7,979 bases of DNA, from the NCBI GenBank assembly GCA_045660125.1, contig JAZRDG010000130.1, positions 1 to 7,979 on the forward strand. The letters are read 5' to 3'. This stretch comes from SVQP01 sp045660125 (GTDB taxonomy: Bacteria > Bacillota > Clostridia > Oscillospirales > CAG-272). The notes beneath the pieces were generated by a model that ran no database searches, had not been told where the DNA came from, and worked only from the letters and a program-made list of their open reading frames with translations. Below, piece by piece: positions 6,913 through 7,979 of the stretch. The first letter of the stretch is position 1. Every line of letters begins with the position of its first letter. A program made the position numbers and the translations under genes.

Positions 6913-6925
6913 CGGGAATTTCCCG
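6913..6925. repeat. Perfect 13-bp palindrome in the rlmB 5' leader
   Basis: CGGGAA-T-TTCCCG is a perfect inverted repeat with a one-base centre. It lies about 10 bp upstream of the rlmB Shine-Dalgarno and downstream of the predicted start of transcription. It could be a protein-binding site (operator) in DNA. As RNA the hairpin would be short, with little loop. Function is unknown. Confidence 0.45.
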
Positions 6926-6961
6926 ACAGATATTTGAATGATAATAAAACAAATTACATAC

Positions 6962-6997
6962 ACTATTCATTATAACATACCTTGTCCGATTTGTACA
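6962..6997 (-). promoter_or_regulatory. Predicted sigma-A promoter for the rlmB operon
   Basis: On the minus strand a perfect TATAAT (6974-6969) is preceded by TGT (extended -10). TGTACA (6997-6992, 4 of 6 matches to TTGACA) lies at a 17-bp spacing. Transcription would start near 6962, giving a leader of about 70 nt to the rlmB ATG. No other comparably good promoter was seen upstream of the downstream genes, whose spacing (35 bp, 51 bp, overlap) fits one transcript. Confidence 0.7.
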
Positions 6998-7122
6998 GGG
7001 TTATTTGCGAAAAATCTCATATTGCAAGGGCTTTTGGCGCAAAAATCGTTCGTCACGATGCGACACACCTCCCCCACGTTTTGCTTTTCCCGATATTTTC
7101 CGAGTTTTGTTTGCAGATATTC

Positions 7123-7151
7123 TTGCATAAAGCCCGTGCGTGTGCTATAAT
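7123..7151 (+). promoter_or_regulatory. Predicted sigma-A promoter for the amidohydrolase gene
   Basis: A perfect TATAAT (7146-7151) with an extended -10 TGC just upstream, and TTGCAT (7123-7128, TTG conserved) at a 17-bp spacing. Start of transcription is expected near 7158, giving a leader of about 25 nt. The leader holds AAGGAG (7172-7177) 5 nt before the ATG at 7183. The rest of the divergent intergenic region (6998-7122) shows no gene or stable terminator. Confidence 0.7.
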
Positions 7152-7182
7152 GAACGTAACGCTTTACTGTCAAGGAGTTTTT

Positions 7183-7979
7183 ATGATCTTTGATTTTCAC
7201 TGTCATTGCTTTCCGGATAAGCTCGCTCCTTATGCGATCGCCCTGCTTGAAGAGAAATCGAGCTGGATCGGTCTTTCCCCGAAAACCGACGGAACAACGC
7301 GCGCCGTCCTTGACCAGATGCACGCGCACGGCGTGACCAAGAGCCTGATCTGCAACGTATCCACCAACGCGCGCCAGATGCCCAAGGTCAACGGTTTTGC
7401 ATGCATGCTGGAGCTGGAGCAAACCGAATTGCACGCGCTTGGCTCACTGCATCCGGACGGAGACGATCTTGAAGGACAAATCAAAATGCTCAAGAGTGTG
7501 GGCATTAAAGGACTTAAGCTGCACCCCGATTATATTCGCACGGATTTTGATAACCCCGTGCTGCACCCGATCTTTGAGCTTTGCATTGCCCACGATATGT
7601 TTCTGATCACGCACGCAGGCTATGACCCCGGCTCGCCCGATCATATCCATTGCAGACCCCAGCAGGTCAAGACGGTCATGGAAAACTTCCCCAAGCTGAC
7701 CCTGATCGCCGCGCATATGGGCGGCATTGGCTGCGAGAGAGGCGTGCTTGAGCTGCTTTGCGGCAAGAACGTATACCTTGACACCTCGCAATCGGGTGCG
7801 TTCCCCCAGCGCCAGCCCCTGCTGCACAAGATCCTGCAAAAGCACGATCCCGCCTTGATCCTGTACGGCAGCGATTGCCCCTGGTCGGGTCAGGAGCGAG
7901 AGCAGAATTTCGTCAAGCAGGCTCCCATCTCGGATCAGGCAAAAGAGGATATTTTTTGGAATAACGCGATGCGCTTGAT
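7183..7979 (+). CDS. Metal-dependent amidohydrolase (Amidohydro_2 / COG2159 TIM-barrel), 3' end beyond window
   Basis: 265 residues are visible with no stop before the window edge. The family usually ends soon after the NNAMRL stretch seen at 260-265, so only a few residues are probably missing. Metal and active-site motifs are in the expected order: FDFHCH (3-8; His6 and His8, HxH), GIKGLKLHP (107-115), ITHAG (142-146; His144), AAHMGG (176-181; His178) and LYGSDCPW (227-234; Asp231). All look intact, so an active hydrolase or decarboxylase of the amidohydrolase superfamily is likely, cytosolic (no signal peptide). The substrate cannot be told from sequence. Several Cys residues sit beside metal ligands (Cys7, Cys9). 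The start is ATG with AAGGAG 5 nt upstream. It is divergent from rlmB, so a functional link to that operon is not implied. Confidence 0.9.
   Translation, partial: MIFDFHCHCFPDKLAPYAIALLEEKSSWIGLSPKTDGTTRAVLDQMHAHGVTKSLICNVSTNARQMPKVNGFACMLELEQTELHALGSLHPDGDDLEGQIKMLKSVGIKGLKLHPDYIRTDFDNPVLHPIFELCIAHDMFLITHAGYDPGSPDHIHCRPQQVKTVMENFPKLTLIAAHMGGIGCERGVLELLCGKNVYLDTSQSGAFPQRQPLLHKILQKHDPALILYGSDCPWSGQEREQNFVKQAPISDQAKEDIFWNNAMRL

Noticed and set aside
5775..6941. Plus-strand open frame antisense to rlmB
   Set aside because: The minus strand has complete SPOUT motifs, a ribosome site and a promoter, while the plus frame resembles no known protein and is antisense to conserved codons.
7004..7059. 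Weak inverted repeats in the divergent intergenic region (TTTGCG/CGCAAA; ATCGT/ACGAT)
   Set aside because: The arms are 5-6 bp, in one case far apart, within AT-rich sequence, and at the level expected by chance.
7444..7845. Minus-strand open frame opposite the amidohydrolase
   Set aside because: The plus strand carries all amidohydrolase metal motifs with a promoter and ribosome site; the minus frame is a shadow.

Overview
The window looks like chromosomal DNA from a clostridial Bacillota species (an anaerobic Clostridia/Ruminococcaceae-like lineage). I infer this from the adjacent radical SAM (TIGR03960-type) and DUF2344 (TIGR03936-type) genes, the strong AGGAGG-like ribosome binding sites, and the moderately high GC content with little use of TTA, CTA and TCA codons. 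No phage, IS, CRISPR, tRNA or rRNA was seen.

Layout: almost everything lies in one minus-strand operon read from right to left. A promoter near 6969-6997 drives rlmB (23S rRNA 2'-O-methyltransferase, 6890-6000). After 35 bp comes a very large acidic membrane protein (5964-2719), after 51 bp a radical SAM protein (2667-808), and with a 1-base stop/start overlap a DUF2344 radical-SAM-linked protein (808-86). The operon closes at a compact hairpin flanked by T-runs on both strands (52-84). On the right, a metal-dependent amidohydrolase (7183 to the window edge, last few codons missing) is transcribed divergently from its own extended -10 promoter. The 292-bp divergent intergenic region holds both promoters and a small perfect palindrome, with no gene visible.

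The most interesting item is the 1081-residue protein. Its C-terminal half follows the plan of a P1B-type (heavy-metal) P-type ATPase: four membrane helices, a cytosolic loop, two helices with a conserved-looking proline, a large P/N-like loop, two helices. Sequence stretches line up recognisably with the family, but the catalytic signatures are lost: DKTGT reads DAGQM, TGD reads TYD, and TGE and GDGxND are absent. I therefore read it as a P-type pseudo-ATPase. It carries a roughly 340-residue, extremely acidic N-terminal tail built partly from tandem 16-residue and 20-residue repeats. Such a protein co-transcribed with an rRNA methyltransferase and the uncharacterised radical SAM/DUF2344 pair may be an undescribed system. 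A shared function, possibly in RNA or ribosome biology or in membrane sensing, is inference only.
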